64,000 bases of DNA from Planctomycetota bacterium (GTDB lineage Bacteria > Planctomycetota > Planctomycetia > Gemmatales > Gemmataceae). A program made the position numbers and the translations under genes. This document shows positions 53,304 through 61,443 of this stretch, in pieces (position 1 is the stretch's first letter; each line of letters starts with the position of its first letter). Location of the stretch: assembly GCA_016873225.1 (NCBI GenBank), contig VGXS01000006.1:62001-126000 (forward strand). The letters are read 5' to 3'. The notes beneath the pieces are model-generated. The model searched no databases. It was given only the letters and a program-made list of their open reading frames with translations, and had not been told where the DNA came from.

Positions 53304-53870
53304 ATGATCCTCGAAGGGATCGTCAGTTCGGAAGGCGGAGATGGCGCGCCGCACGCGGCGCCCATGGGGCCCCGCATGCCTTCCCGGCCGCCTTGGAAAA
53401 CCTTCGAACTAAGGCCATTCACCAGTTCAACCACCTGGGCCAACTTGTGCCGCATTCCCCGCGGGGTGCTGCATGTCACGGATGACCCGCTGGTTTTGGC
53501 GCGTTCAGCTTTGGGGATGCCCTTGGGGCCCTGGAACCCCGCCCGCCACATTGCCGGCTGGCGCCTTGCCGACGCCTGTCGCTGGATCGAGTTTGAAATC
53601 GTCGAAACCAGTTGCGAGGGGCCACGCGGCCTGATGGCTGCGAGGGTTGTCGCCGAGGAATCCGGCAGGCCGTTTTTCGGGTTCAATCGGGCGAACCACG
53701 CCGTTCTGGAAGCCGCGATCCTGGCGACCCGGCTTCACCTGATCCCGGCCAAGGAAATCCTCATGGAAATCGAAAGGCTGAGGCCGCTTGTCGCGAAAAC
53801 GGGCGGCGAGGCCCACCATCAGGCTTTCGCCCTCATCGAACAGGCGTGCCGCGGGGCGACCGTGGCATGA
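53304..53870 (+). CDS. DUF447 family protein (tetrahydromethanopterin-linked)
   Basis: A 188-residue cytosolic protein of DUF447, found in archaea and in bacteria that use H4MPT. Family features seen are the start MILEGIVSSEGGDGAPHAAPMG, the middle WKTFELRPFTSSTTWANL and the end region VVAEESGRPFFGFNRANHAVLEAAILATRLHL. The fold is split-barrel-like and may bind flavin. The exact role is unknown, but it is consistently found with H4MPT biosynthesis genes, and here its stop overlaps the mptG start by 4 bases. The ATG at 53304 starts the family-like sequence; a frame extension to 53214 is unlike it. Confidence 0.85.
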   Translation: MILEGIVSSEGGDGAPHAAPMGPRMPSRPPWKTFELRPFTSSTTWANLCRIPRGVLHVTDDPLVLARSALGMPLGPWNPARHIAGWRLADACRWIEFEIVETSCEGPRGLMAARVVAEESGRPFFGFNRANHAVLEAAILATRLHLIPAKEILMEIERLRPLVAKTGGEAHHQAFALIEQACRGATVA

Positions 53871-54796
53871 ATGCGGTTCGCGTTCAAACGGGCGCGCGAT
53901 TGCACTGGGGATTGTTCCGCCCCGCCGGGCCTCCATGCGACACGCTTTTCGGCGGCGTCGGGCTGATGGTGACCGAACCGGGAACCATGGTGAAGGCGAC
54001 CCGACGGGAAGTCGGCCGCCATGGCTCCGCGCGGTTTGGAACCTTGTTGGAGCGACTCGGGTGCCGGGACATCGAGTTGGAATTGGAAGCGGCGCCACCC
54101 GCGCATGCCGGATTTGGCAGCGGCACCCAATCAGCGCTGGCGGCCGCGTGGGCCGTCGCGCGGTTGTCGGGCCAATCCGAGGATCCCGCCGCGCTCATGG
54201 CCGCGAGCGGGCGCGGCAAACGATCGGCGATCGGTTGCCACGGATTCTTTCAAGGCGGCCTTTTGCTGGACGAAGGCAAGCGGCGTGAGTCGGCGGGGGT
54301 GGCGCCTTTGCTCGATCGGGTTGATTTGCCCGATGACTGGCGGGTTGTGGTGGTGCTTCCCGAGGAACCCGGCGAATGGCATGGCCGCAGGGAGGTCGAG
54401 GCCTTCATGTCCCTTCCGGGACGCGATGACCTGGCCCATGAACTTCGCCGCATGGCCGGCGCCGACTTGCTGCCCGCGGCACGGGCCGGCGACTTCCGTT
54501 CGCTCGGGCCGATCGTGCACAGGTTCAATACGATGGCCGGTGAGGCTTTTTCTTCCGTCCAGGGAGGGGTTTTTGCCTCGCCTCGCATCGCTGAAACGGT
54601 GCATGCGATCAGGGCTTGGGGCATCGAGGGTGTCGGGCAAAGCAGTTGGGGGCCGGCCGTGTTCGCGCTGTGCCGCGATTCGAGCCAGGCTTCATGGCTG
54701 ACTGAAAAACTTGCGAGTATCCATAACCACGGGCTTTGGGAGGCCAAGCCTTCCCGGCATGGCGCCTCGCTGAACGATGGGGCCCGGACACCATAG
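53867..54796 (+). CDS. mptG: Beta-ribofuranosylaminobenzene 5'-phosphate (beta-RFAP) synthase
   Basis: Joins 4-hydroxybenzoate (or p-aminobenzoate) and PRPP with CO2 loss, the first step of the arylamine part of tetrahydromethanopterin. The 309-residue protein has the GHMP-kinase-like fold with TGARLHWGLF at the start, the glycine loop PAHAGFGSGTQSALAAAWAVA, and a late GVGQSSWGPAVFAL. It is translationally coupled to DUF447. This gene shows that the organism makes an H4MPT-type C1 carrier, typically for formaldehyde oxidation; the fhc, mch, mtd and fae genes are elsewhere. Confidence 0.9.
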   Translation: MNAVRVQTGARLHWGLFRPAGPPCDTLFGGVGLMVTEPGTMVKATRREVGRHGSARFGTLLERLGCRDIELELEAAPPAHAGFGSGTQSALAAAWAVARLSGQSEDPAALMAASGRGKRSAIGCHGFFQGGLLLDEGKRRESAGVAPLLDRVDLPDDWRVVVVLPEEPGEWHGRREVEAFMSLPGRDDLAHELRRMAGADLLPAARAGDFRSLGPIVHRFNTMAGEAFSSVQGGVFASPRIAETVHAIRAWGIEGVGQSSWGPAVFALCRDSSQASWLTEKLASIHNHGLWEAKPSRHGASLNDGARTP

Positions 54797-54830
54797 GAAT
54801 GCCAATATGGCTCAACAGCCGGGAGGGAAC

Positions 54831-56189
54831 ATGTCCCCCGAGGATCTTGCTTCAGGCAACTTGAGGTTTCAGGTCAGGGCTTGCGCGATCGGCGCGCTGG
54901 CCGCCAGCCTGGCCATTCTGCTGGTTGCCGACCCTTATCTTCCCCACGCGGTTCGTTCGCTCGCGGGTCTGGGTGGAATCCTGGCGGCATTTTTCGCGTT
55001 GAGCGCCGCGCCGGAGCGGGTGCCCTGGCGCACACTCGCGGCGGGCTTGCTGATCCAGGCGGCGCTGGCATGGGCGGTCGTGGGATTGCGGGTGGGAGAC
55101 AGGCGTCCCGGGATGGAGTTGTTCCAGGCCGTGGGCCATGGAGTCGAGGGACTCCTTGGTTTTTCCGCGGAGGGCGGAAGGATGGTATTCGGCATCCTGG
55201 CCGACCCGGTGAAGCTTGAAAAATCGGTCGGAAAGGGCGAGGGATTCATCTTCGCCTTCAATGCGTTGCCCACCCTTGTGTTCATCTCCGCCCTTTCCGC
55301 GGCCCTTTACCAATGGGGAGTCCTCCAGTTGGTGGTGGGCGGGGTCGGCACCGTGATTCGGCGGTTGATGGGCACGACGGGGCCGGAGACATTCGGTTGT
55401 TGCGCCACCGTCTTCATCGGGCAGACGGAGGCCCCGCTGGTGGTGAAGCCGTTCCTGTCCCGCATGAGTCCATCGGAAATGCTGGCGCTCATGGCTGGCG
55501 GCATGGCCGCGATGTCGGGGGCCATGATGGCCGTCTATATCGGGATGGGCGCCGACCCCGTCGGCGTCCTGGCGGCAAGCGTGATGGCGGCCCCGTGCAG
55601 CCTCTACCTATCGAAGATCCTCATGCCTGAAGCGGCAAGGGAGGCTTCCGAGGAACTTGAGGCCTGGCGCGTTCCCAAGATTCATCACGGCATTCTTGAC
55701 GCCCTCACGGGCGGCGCCTCCGAAGGCATGATGCTGGCCTTGCATGTTGCCGCGATGTTGATCGCCTTTTTGGCTCTGATCGCGATGCTCAAAAGCGCTC
55801 TTGAGGCATGCATGCCCGGCGCCAGCCTCGACGACGGTGTGGCCTGGGCGTTCCGTCCCGTGGCCCTGTTGGCCGGCTTTTCCGGGGATGAGGCGAACCT
55901 TGCCGGCAGGCTGCTGGGCAAAAAATTAATCGCCAATGAATTCATCGCCTACGGAGACCTGACCACCGATCCCGCCTTCAAGGAGGCGGGGGACCGGTTT
56001 CGCGCGATGGCGGCATGCGCCGTCAGCGGTTTCGCCAATTTTGGCTCGATGGGCATCCAGATCGGTTGCATCGGGGCGCTGGTGCCCGAACGAAGGGAGT
56101 TGCTGGCAAGACTGGCCCCCCGCGCGCTGCTGGCCGGGTTTGCCGCTGCCTTGGTCAGCACCAATCTTTTGTCCCTATTCCGGGCCTGA
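54831..56189 (+). CDS. Concentrative nucleoside transporter (CNT/NupC family)
   Basis: A 452-residue inner-membrane symporter that takes up nucleosides with Na+ or H+. Hallmarks are GQTEAPLVVKPFLSRMSPSEM, the NEFIAYGDL motif, and GFANFGSMGIQIGCIGALVPERR near the end. About ten membrane segments are seen, with three of them N-terminal to the core. The ATG at 54831 is chosen because GGGAGGGAAC precedes it; in-frame ATGs at 54807 and 54777 have poorer sites. The next gene is a cytidine deaminase, so the pair serves pyrimidine nucleoside salvage. Confidence 0.92.
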   Translation: MSPEDLASGNLRFQVRACAIGALAASLAILLVADPYLPHAVRSLAGLGGILAAFFALSAAPERVPWRTLAAGLLIQAALAWAVVGLRVGDRRPGMELFQAVGHGVEGLLGFSAEGGRMVFGILADPVKLEKSVGKGEGFIFAFNALPTLVFISALSAALYQWGVLQLVVGGVGTVIRRLMGTTGPETFGCCATVFIGQTEAPLVVKPFLSRMSPSEMLALMAGGMAAMSGAMMAVYIGMGADPVGVLAASVMAAPCSLYLSKILMPEAAREASEELEAWRVPKIHHGILDALTGGASEGMMLALHVAAMLIAFLALIAMLKSALEACMPGASLDDGVAWAFRPVALLAGFSGDEANLAGRLLGKKLIANEFIAYGDLTTDPAFKEAGDRFRAMAACAVSGFANFGSMGIQIGCIGALVPERRELLARLAPRALLAGFAAALVSTNLLSLFRA

Positions 56190-56208
56190 AAACGAGAGGA
56201 GCCATTCC

Positions 56209-56625
56209 GTGCCCGAGCCCCAATGGACCGAGATTCATGAGAAAGCGCTCGCGATGGCCTGGCGGGCGCGTTCTCATGCCTGGGCCCCCTACTCGGGTTT
56301 CAAGGTTGGTTGCGCCCTGATGTTTCCAGGCGGTGAAATCGTGCCGGGCTGCAATGTGGAAAACGCCAGCTACGGATTGACGCAATGCGCCGAGCGATGC
56401 GCGGTTTGCGCCGCTGTGGCCCGTGGTCTGCTCGGATTCACGGATGCGATCGTGGTCACCGACCTGAAAAAGCCCGCTCCGCCCTGCGGGGCGTGCCGTC
56501 AGGTCTTGTTCGAGTTTTCCCCGGGGGCAACGGTTTGGCTGGTTGGATCAGGCGGTGGGAAAAGCCGGCACATCGTGGGCGAGTTGCTGCCGGAGGCGTT
56601 CAGGTTCGATGGGCCCGGGCGATAG
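56209..56625 (+). CDS. cdd: Cytidine deaminase
   Basis: Converts cytidine and deoxycytidine to uridine forms in the salvage path. The 138-residue protein is a typical short tetrameric type: APYSGFKVGCAL, CNVENASYGLTQCAERCAV with the catalytic CAE, and PPCGACRQVLFEF with two zinc cysteines. The start is GTG 56209 with AGAGGAG 8 bases upstream, 20 bases after the transporter stop. The C-terminal LPEAF segment is also family-like. Confidence 0.95.
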   Translation: MPEPQWTEIHEKALAMAWRARSHAWAPYSGFKVGCALMFPGGEIVPGCNVENASYGLTQCAERCAVCAAVARGLLGFTDAIVVTDLKKPAPPCGACRQVLFEFSPGATVWLVGSGGGKSRHIVGELLPEAFRFDGPGR

Positions 56626-56636
56626 CGACCGGCAAA

Positions 56637-57053
56637 TCAGCAAGGCTCGAATTCGAGAAGCAGGGTCTCGAAACGGGGGTCCCGCCTCAGGTTGTTGAGA
56701 TCGTGATCCTCGCGGATGTACCTGAAATCGCGGTAACCGATTTCCAAGGCCTTGCGAAGGCATTCGATGGCCTGGTCGCATCGGTCGAGGAGCGCATAGC
56801 TGCAGGCGAGGTTGTAGTGGGAGAGCGGGTCGTGCCGCCTGAGTTGCACGAGGCGCTTGTCAACGACAAGACCTTCGGCGTAGCGGCCCTTGAGGGTCAG
56901 CAGGTTGCCCACGACCCTGAGCACATCCACATAATCGGGCATGTGGTGGAGAATGGAGACATAAAATTCGAGTTCGAAGTCGGTCTGCTGGGCTGAACCC
57001 TGGGGCTGCGAGGAACCCAACGGAGATTTGATCGGCTTTCCACCAAGTGCCAT
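56637..57053 (-). CDS. TPR protein of unknown function
   Basis: A 138-residue cytosolic protein. After a polar N-terminus, two TPR-like helical repeats are seen (MPDYVDVLRVVGNLLTLKGRYAEGLVVDKRLVQL and DPLSHYNLACSYALLDRCDQAIECLRKALEIG), ending with a DLNNLRRDPRFETLL helix that is common in short bacterial TPR proteins. It may bind a protein partner. It is convergent with cdd (12-base gap) and the next minus-strand gene, 57142-57450, lies 89 bases upstream. Confidence 0.72.
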   Translation of the reverse strand: MALGGKPIKSPLGSSQPQGSAQQTDFELEFYVSILHHMPDYVDVLRVVGNLLTLKGRYAEGLVVDKRLVQLRRHDPLSHYNLACSYALLDRCDQAIECLRKALEIGYRDFRYIREDHDLNNLRRDPRFETLLLEFEPC

Positions 57054-57141
57054 GAGAGGGGTTCCTAGCGTTTGGGGTGCGGCCAGTAGGGGTTACCACG
57101 ACCCGGAGCCTGCCAAGGGAATCCGGGCCGTGACAGTTGGA

Positions 57142-57450
57142 TCACTCCTCGTCTTCTTCTTCCTCTTCATCGTCGTCATCGAAGTCGTCATCATCGTCGT
57201 CGAGGTCTTCGTCATCGTCGAGGTCGTCCTCCTCATCCTCGAGGTCGTCGTCGAAATCATCCTCGAAGTCATCGTCGTCCTCGAAGTCGTCGTCATCATC
57301 CTCTTCGTCGTCATCATCGTCATCCTCCTCGTCTTCATCGGCGGAGAGGATGGGCGCAAGGGGAGAGATGCCTGCGGGAAGTGGGAAATCCAGTGTGGCG
57401 GAATGCGCGGGCGCATCGCCGATTCCATGAAGCCAGTTCCTGCCGAGCAT
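57142..57450 (-). CDS. Small protein with a long polyacidic (Asp/Glu) tail
   Basis: A 102-residue protein of no known family. Residues 1-37 are ordinary (LHGIGDAPAHSATLDFPLPAG); from about 38 to the end almost every residue is Asp or Glu, with only scattered Phe and Leu, so the protein would be extremely acidic. The tail is encoded by GAY/GAR codons that look like a simple-sequence repeat. GAGGA lies about 10 bases before the ATG. Poly-Asp tails occur in histone-like or DNA-mimic proteins and in calcium-binding tails; none can be shown here. Other frames give serine- or valine-rich sequences that are plainly shadows. Confidence 0.6.
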   Translation of the reverse strand: MLGRNWLHGIGDAPAHSATLDFPLPAGISPLAPILSADEDEEDDDDDDEEDDDDDFEDDDDFEDDFDDDLEDEEDDLDDDEDLDDDDDDFDDDDEEEEEDEE

Positions 57451-57782
57451 GCTGAATTCCTCGTCGTTCCTAGAGACAGTATCGGGAGAATCCCCAAAAA
57501 TCCCCCCGTGCCATTACCTATGTCCCCAAAAGGGTTCGCCAAGGGGCAAACCGGGCTGCTAATGCATGATTAATCTTGGCGACAAGGCTTTCCAATTGCT
57601 AGCCCCTTTACAAAAGGAAAAATCCTCAAAATTGGATCCGCTTGCGAAATGCGGGAATGGGCCATTGTCCGGAGCGCTCCACGGTATCCGTTCCGGGCGC
57701 CATGATGGGGTATGATTCGACCATATGACGGCGCCGGCTCGCGACGGAAATCGTTGCGAGCCCGATTGTTCGGGGGAATGGT
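57451..57782. other. Divergent intergenic region between the polyacidic gene and purE
   Basis: No gene was found in these 332 bases. It must contain the starts of both the minus-strand polyacidic protein message and the purE-purK message, but I could not pick a convincing promoter. No strong hairpin was seen. Confidence 0.4.
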
Positions 57783-58289
57783 ATGGGCGGCCAAACAGCT
57801 TCTCCGATTGTCGGGGTGGTCATGGGTTCCCGCTCCGACTGGGAAACCATGAGGCACGCCGTCGAGGTGCTCAGGGAACTGGAGATTCCAGTCGAGGCGC
57901 GGGTTGTGTCGGCCCACAGGACGCCCGACCTGCTTTTCGAGTATGCCGAGGGATCGGCGGCGCGCGGCATCAGGGTCATTATCGCCGGTGCCGGTGGCGC
58001 CGCCCACCTTCCGGGAATGCTCGCGAGCAAGACTTGGGTGCCGGTGCTGGGGGTTCCTGTCCAGTCCCAGGCGCTTTCGGGAATGGATTCGCTGCTTTCC
58101 ATCGTCCAAATGCCGGCCGGCGTGCCGGTTGGAACGCTGGCCATCGGCAAGGCCGGTGCCATCAACGCGGGCTTGTTGGCGGCAGCCTGCCTGGCGGGGA
58201 CCGATGCGGCACTGGCTTCCCGGCTCGCCGCCTGGCGCTCGCGCCGGACGAGGGAAGTGCTCGACCATCCGGATCCGGAACAGGCATGA
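57783..58289 (+). CDS. purE: N5-carboxyaminoimidazole ribonucleotide mutase
   Basis: Moves CO2 from N5-CAIR to give CAIR in purine synthesis. The 168-residue protein has [52 protein letters not shown] and [29 protein letters not shown], the standard class I PurE motifs. Its stop overlaps the purK start (ATGA), giving the usual purE-purK pair. A weak GGGGGA lies upstream of the ATG. Confidence 0.96.
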   Translation: MGGQTASPIVGVVMGSRSDWETMRHAVEVLRELEIPVEARVVSAHRTPDLLFEYAEGSAARGIRVIIAGAGGAAHLPGMLASKTWVPVLGVPVQSQALSGMDSLLSIVQMPAGVPVGTLAIGKAGAINAGLLAAACLAGTDAALASRLAAWRSRRTREVLDHPDPEQA

Positions 58290-59434
58290 AACGAATCGGG
58301 ATTGTCGGCGGAGGGCAGTTGGCCCGCATGCTGGCCCTGGCGGGTCGTCCGCTTGGGCTGGAATTCTCGGCGATTGATCCCGCGCCGGACGCGTGCGCGG
58401 GTGCCGTGGCGAGGTTGATCGTGGCCGAGTACGGTGACGCCTCGGCGCTCGCCCGCCTCGCCGTTGAATGCGATGTCGTGACTTACGAGTTCGAGAACCT
58501 TTCCGCCAAGGCGCTTGACGGCCTGTCCGCGGCGGTGCCGGTTCGCCCCGGAACGCGATCGCTGCTGACCTCGCAGGACAGGCTTGTCGAAAAGAGCCTT
58601 TTCGGATCGATCGGGCTGCCGACAGCCCCGCATCGCCCCGTGGACAATCCGGCCGACTTGGAGAAGGCCCTGCGAACGCTGGGATGTCCCGCCATCCTCA
58701 AGACAAGGAGACTTGGTTACGACGGCAAGGGACAGGCGCTCATCCGAGCGCCTGAGGATGCCCGCATGGCCTGGGCCTCGGTCGCGGGAGATCGGTCGAC
58801 CTCGGACCTGATCCTTGAGGGTTTCGTCCGCTTCAGGTCGGAGGTGTCACAAATCTCCTGCCGGGGTGCCGATGGTTCGCTGGTGCATTACCCCCTGACG
58901 GAAAACGCGCATGCCGGCGGGATTCTCAGGAGGTCGATTCCATTATCACCGACCGTCGCGGCGCCCTGGGCGGGCCAGGCCAGGGCGGCCATGGAGCGGT
59001 TGATGCTTGAGTTGGGCCATGTGGGAAACCTGTGCATTGAGTTTTTTGTCACAGCTGACGGATTGGTCGCCAACGAAATGGCGCCGCGCGTCCACAATTC
59101 GGGACACTGGAGCCTGGATGGCGGTGGGGTAAGCCAGTTTGAAAACCATGTCCGGGCCGTTGCCGGGCTACCCCTGGGCAACCCGGAACCGTCCAGGCCG
59201 GTGTTGATGGTGAACCTGATCGGTTCCATGCCCGATCCCATGAAGGTGCTGAGCTTGCCGTTTGTCCGCCTGCACGACTATGCAAAAGAACCCCGGGGCG
59301 GAAGAAAGGTCGGACACCTCAATATCCTGCCCCCGCCCGGCGTGGACCCGCGCGCCTGCCTGGCCGCCGTGGCCCCGTTGGTTTCGGAGGAGACAAGCGC
59401 GGCCATTCTGAGCCCCATGCTCGGGGAAGGGTGA
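58286..59434 (+). CDS. purK: N5-carboxyaminoimidazole ribonucleotide synthetase
   Basis: An ATP-grasp ligase that makes N5-CAIR from AIR, bicarbonate and ATP. The 382-residue protein has the N-terminal [17 protein letters not shown], the ATP-grasp core (FSRSPA-like stretch not seen, but [15 protein letters not shown] and [14 protein letters not shown] are), [25 protein letters not shown] and the C-terminal [19 protein letters not shown]. It is translationally coupled to purE. Confidence 0.95.
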   Translation: MKRIGIVGGGQLARMLALAGRPLGLEFSAIDPAPDACAGAVARLIVAEYGDASALARLAVECDVVTYEFENLSAKALDGLSAAVPVRPGTRSLLTSQDRLVEKSLFGSIGLPTAPHRPVDNPADLEKALRTLGCPAILKTRRLGYDGKGQALIRAPEDARMAWASVAGDRSTSDLILEGFVRFRSEVSQISCRGADGSLVHYPLTENAHAGGILRRSIPLSPTVAAPWAGQARAAMERLMLELGHVGNLCIEFFVTADGLVANEMAPRVHNSGHWSLDGGGVSQFENHVRAVAGLPLGNPEPSRPVLMVNLIGSMPDPMKVLSLPFVRLHDYAKEPRGGRKVGHLNILPPPGVDPRACLAAVAPLVSEETSAAILSPMLGEG

Positions 59435-59565
59435 GTTCGCGGCCTGGGCCGTTCCTCGGATGTTTCCTGTCCGTTGTTCCAATCCGGTTCGGTGGTTGAC
59501 CGCGCAAGCCGATGGGTTAGCCTCCGGACTGTTCAAGCCGTCAATCAACCCGACTGGAGCAGGCG

Positions 59566-61443
59566 ATGTCCCAGGCCATCATTGTTTCCTTCGCGCTGTC
59601 ATGGGCCGCTGTCGGCGCGGAACCCGCGCCGATCGAACCCAAGGCCGACTCGCTGAAGTCGTGGTTGCTGGCGCGAATCGACGCTGCCGACAAGGTCCGG
59701 TCCACCCGGGTCGACTCCATCAAGACCGCGGAGGCCCTTCAACTCCGCCAGAAGGAATTGCGCAAGGCGTTTGTCGGGGCAATTGGAGGATTTCCAGAAA
59801 GGACGCCGCTCAATTCCCAGGTTCTCGGCGTGATTCGACGCGACGGGTACAGGATTGAGAAAATCCTGTTTGAGTCGCGACCGGGTTTCCATGTCACGGC
59901 GGCCCTGTTTCTTCCGGAAAGCGGGCGCTTTCCCGCGCCCTGGCCCGGGGTGGCTATCGCCTGCGGGCATTCCATCAACGGTAAGGCCATGGAGGCTTAC
60001 CAACGGGGTTCGGCCCTGACGGCCTTGAACGGAATGGCCGCCCTTATTTTTGACCCGATCGAGCAAGGTGAACGGGGCAGGGGCAGCACCCGGGGGCACA
60101 ACGCCATCGGGTTGCCCGCCACCTTGCTGGGTGCCAACACCGCCCAGATCGAAATATGGGACGGCATGCGCGCGATCGATTACCTGCAATCCCGGCAGGA
60201 TATCCGGAAAGACCAGATCGGCTTTATGGGGAACTCCGGTGGCGGAACCCAAACGGCCTACATGATGGCCCTTGAGGACAGGATCAAGGCCGCCGCTCCA
60301 GCCTGCTATATCACGAAGCTTCCGCGCGTGGCCCGGGCCATCGGTCCCCAGGATGCCGAGCAAAACATCTTCGGCCAGTTGAAATGGGGCATGGATCATC
60401 CCGATTACATCAGCATGCGGGCGCCTTCCCCGGTTCTGGTCGCGGCCGCCATCCAGGACTTTTTTCCCATCGCGGGGGCCCGCGAGGCCGTGGGGGAGGC
60501 CCGTGGATTGTTCGCGATTTTGGGGAAGACCGAACAGGTGTCGATGATGGAGCACGATGACAAGCATGGCTGGGCCAAGCCGATGCGCGAAGCCTCGGTC
60601 CGCTGGATGGCGAAATGGTTGCGGGGAGTCGACGCGCCCGTCAGCGAACCGGATTCCATCGTTCTGATCGAGGAGCGTGAACTGCAGGTCACCCGCACCG
60701 GCCATGTATCGGAATTGCCGGGGGAAAGGACAGCGGTGGAGGTCCTGAAGGACAGGTTGAAGACGGGGCGTCCCTCGCCCCCGGGCGAACTGCCCCTGGC
60801 AGTCAGGCAGGTCGCCGGCATTCGCGAGGGGGTGTCCGTTTCGGTGCGGGGCGATTCCGCCATGCCCATGAAAGGGCAGACGATCCGCCTCGTGCTCGAT
60901 CGGGAAGGAATGCCCTTGCCGGCCCTTGTTCACGCGCCGGCGGCACCATCGGGAATGCCTCCCGTGATCGTGGCCCATTCCGAGGGCAAGGAGAAGGCCC
61001 GCGCCTTGGCCGAGCGTTTCCAATCGGAGGGGAGATGGGTGCTCAACATCGACCTTCGCGGGTTCGGCGAAACCATGAACAAGCTCAACAACTTCTATGG
61101 CGATTCCGACGGATCGGATTCGTTTCTGGTCTACCTTCTGGGGGAGTCCTTGGTTGGCCAAAGGGCTGAGGACCTGCTGGCCGCCTCGGCATGGATTCAA
61201 GCCGGCGGGCGGGGCAAGCCCGACATTGTCGCGGTCGGATGGACCACCACCCCCGCGCTTCACGCGGCAGTCGCCGATTCATCGGCGTTCGGCATGGTGT
61301 CGTTGCTTGAGGCCCCCCGGGATTGGACCGAGGTTGTCGACAAGGCCTTGCCGCACAGGTATTCCGATGTGGCACATGGGGCCATTCTGCGCTACCGCCT
61401 GGAGGATCTCAGAAAATTCCTGGGCTCCCGGTTGGCGCGGTAG
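59566..61443 (+). CDS. Acetylxylan-esterase-like exported alpha/beta hydrolase with duplicated hydrolase-like half
   Basis: A 625-residue exported enzyme common in planctomycetes. A signal peptide (residues 1-18) precedes an acetylxylan-esterase-like alpha/beta domain: PGVAIACGHSINGKAMEAYQ, GNSGGGTQTAYMMA with Ser224, and a His in EHDDKHGWAKPMR. The C-terminal 200 residues start a second alpha/beta-like region (PPVIVAHSEGKEKARALAERF, VLNIDLRGFGET) where I find no GxSxG motif, so that part may be inactive. The likely role is deacylation of polysaccharides. Its last 35 bases overlap the convergent glycosyltransferase gene. Confidence 0.82.
   Translation: MSQAIIVSFALSWAAVGAEPAPIEPKADSLKSWLLARIDAADKVRSTRVDSIKTAEALQLRQKELRKAFVGAIGGFPERTPLNSQVLGVIRRDGYRIEKILFESRPGFHVTAALFLPESGRFPAPWPGVAIACGHSINGKAMEAYQRGSALTALNGMAALIFDPIEQGERGRGSTRGHNAIGLPATLLGANTAQIEIWDGMRAIDYLQSRQDIRKDQIGFMGNSGGGTQTAYMMALEDRIKAAAPACYITKLPRVARAIGPQDAEQNIFGQLKWGMDHPDYISMRAPSPVLVAAAIQDFFPIAGAREAVGEARGLFAILGKTEQVSMMEHDDKHGWAKPMREASVRWMAKWLRGVDAPVSEPDSIVLIEERELQVTRTGHVSELPGERTAVEVLKDRLKTGRPSPPGELPLAVRQVAGIREGVSVSVRGDSAMPMKGQTIRLVLDREGMPLPALVHAPAAPSGMPPVIVAHSEGKEKARALAERFQSEGRWVLNIDLRGFGETMNKLNNFYGDSDGSDSFLVYLLGESLVGQRAEDLLAASAWIQAGGRGKPDIVAVGWTTTPALHAAVADSSAFGMVSLLEAPRDWTEVVDKALPHRYSDVAHGAILRYRLEDLRKFLGSRLAR

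Noticed and set aside
57028-57573. Plus-strand open frame with a valine/isoleucine-rich run, and a nearby serine-rich frame
   Set aside because: Both are translations of the same GAY/GAR repeat tract read in other frames; only the minus-strand acidic frame has a ribosome-binding site and a sensible N-terminus.
59599-61263. Minus-strand open frame of 554 codons
   Set aside because: Antisense to the acetylxylan-esterase-like gene, which has clear catalytic motifs in its own frame.
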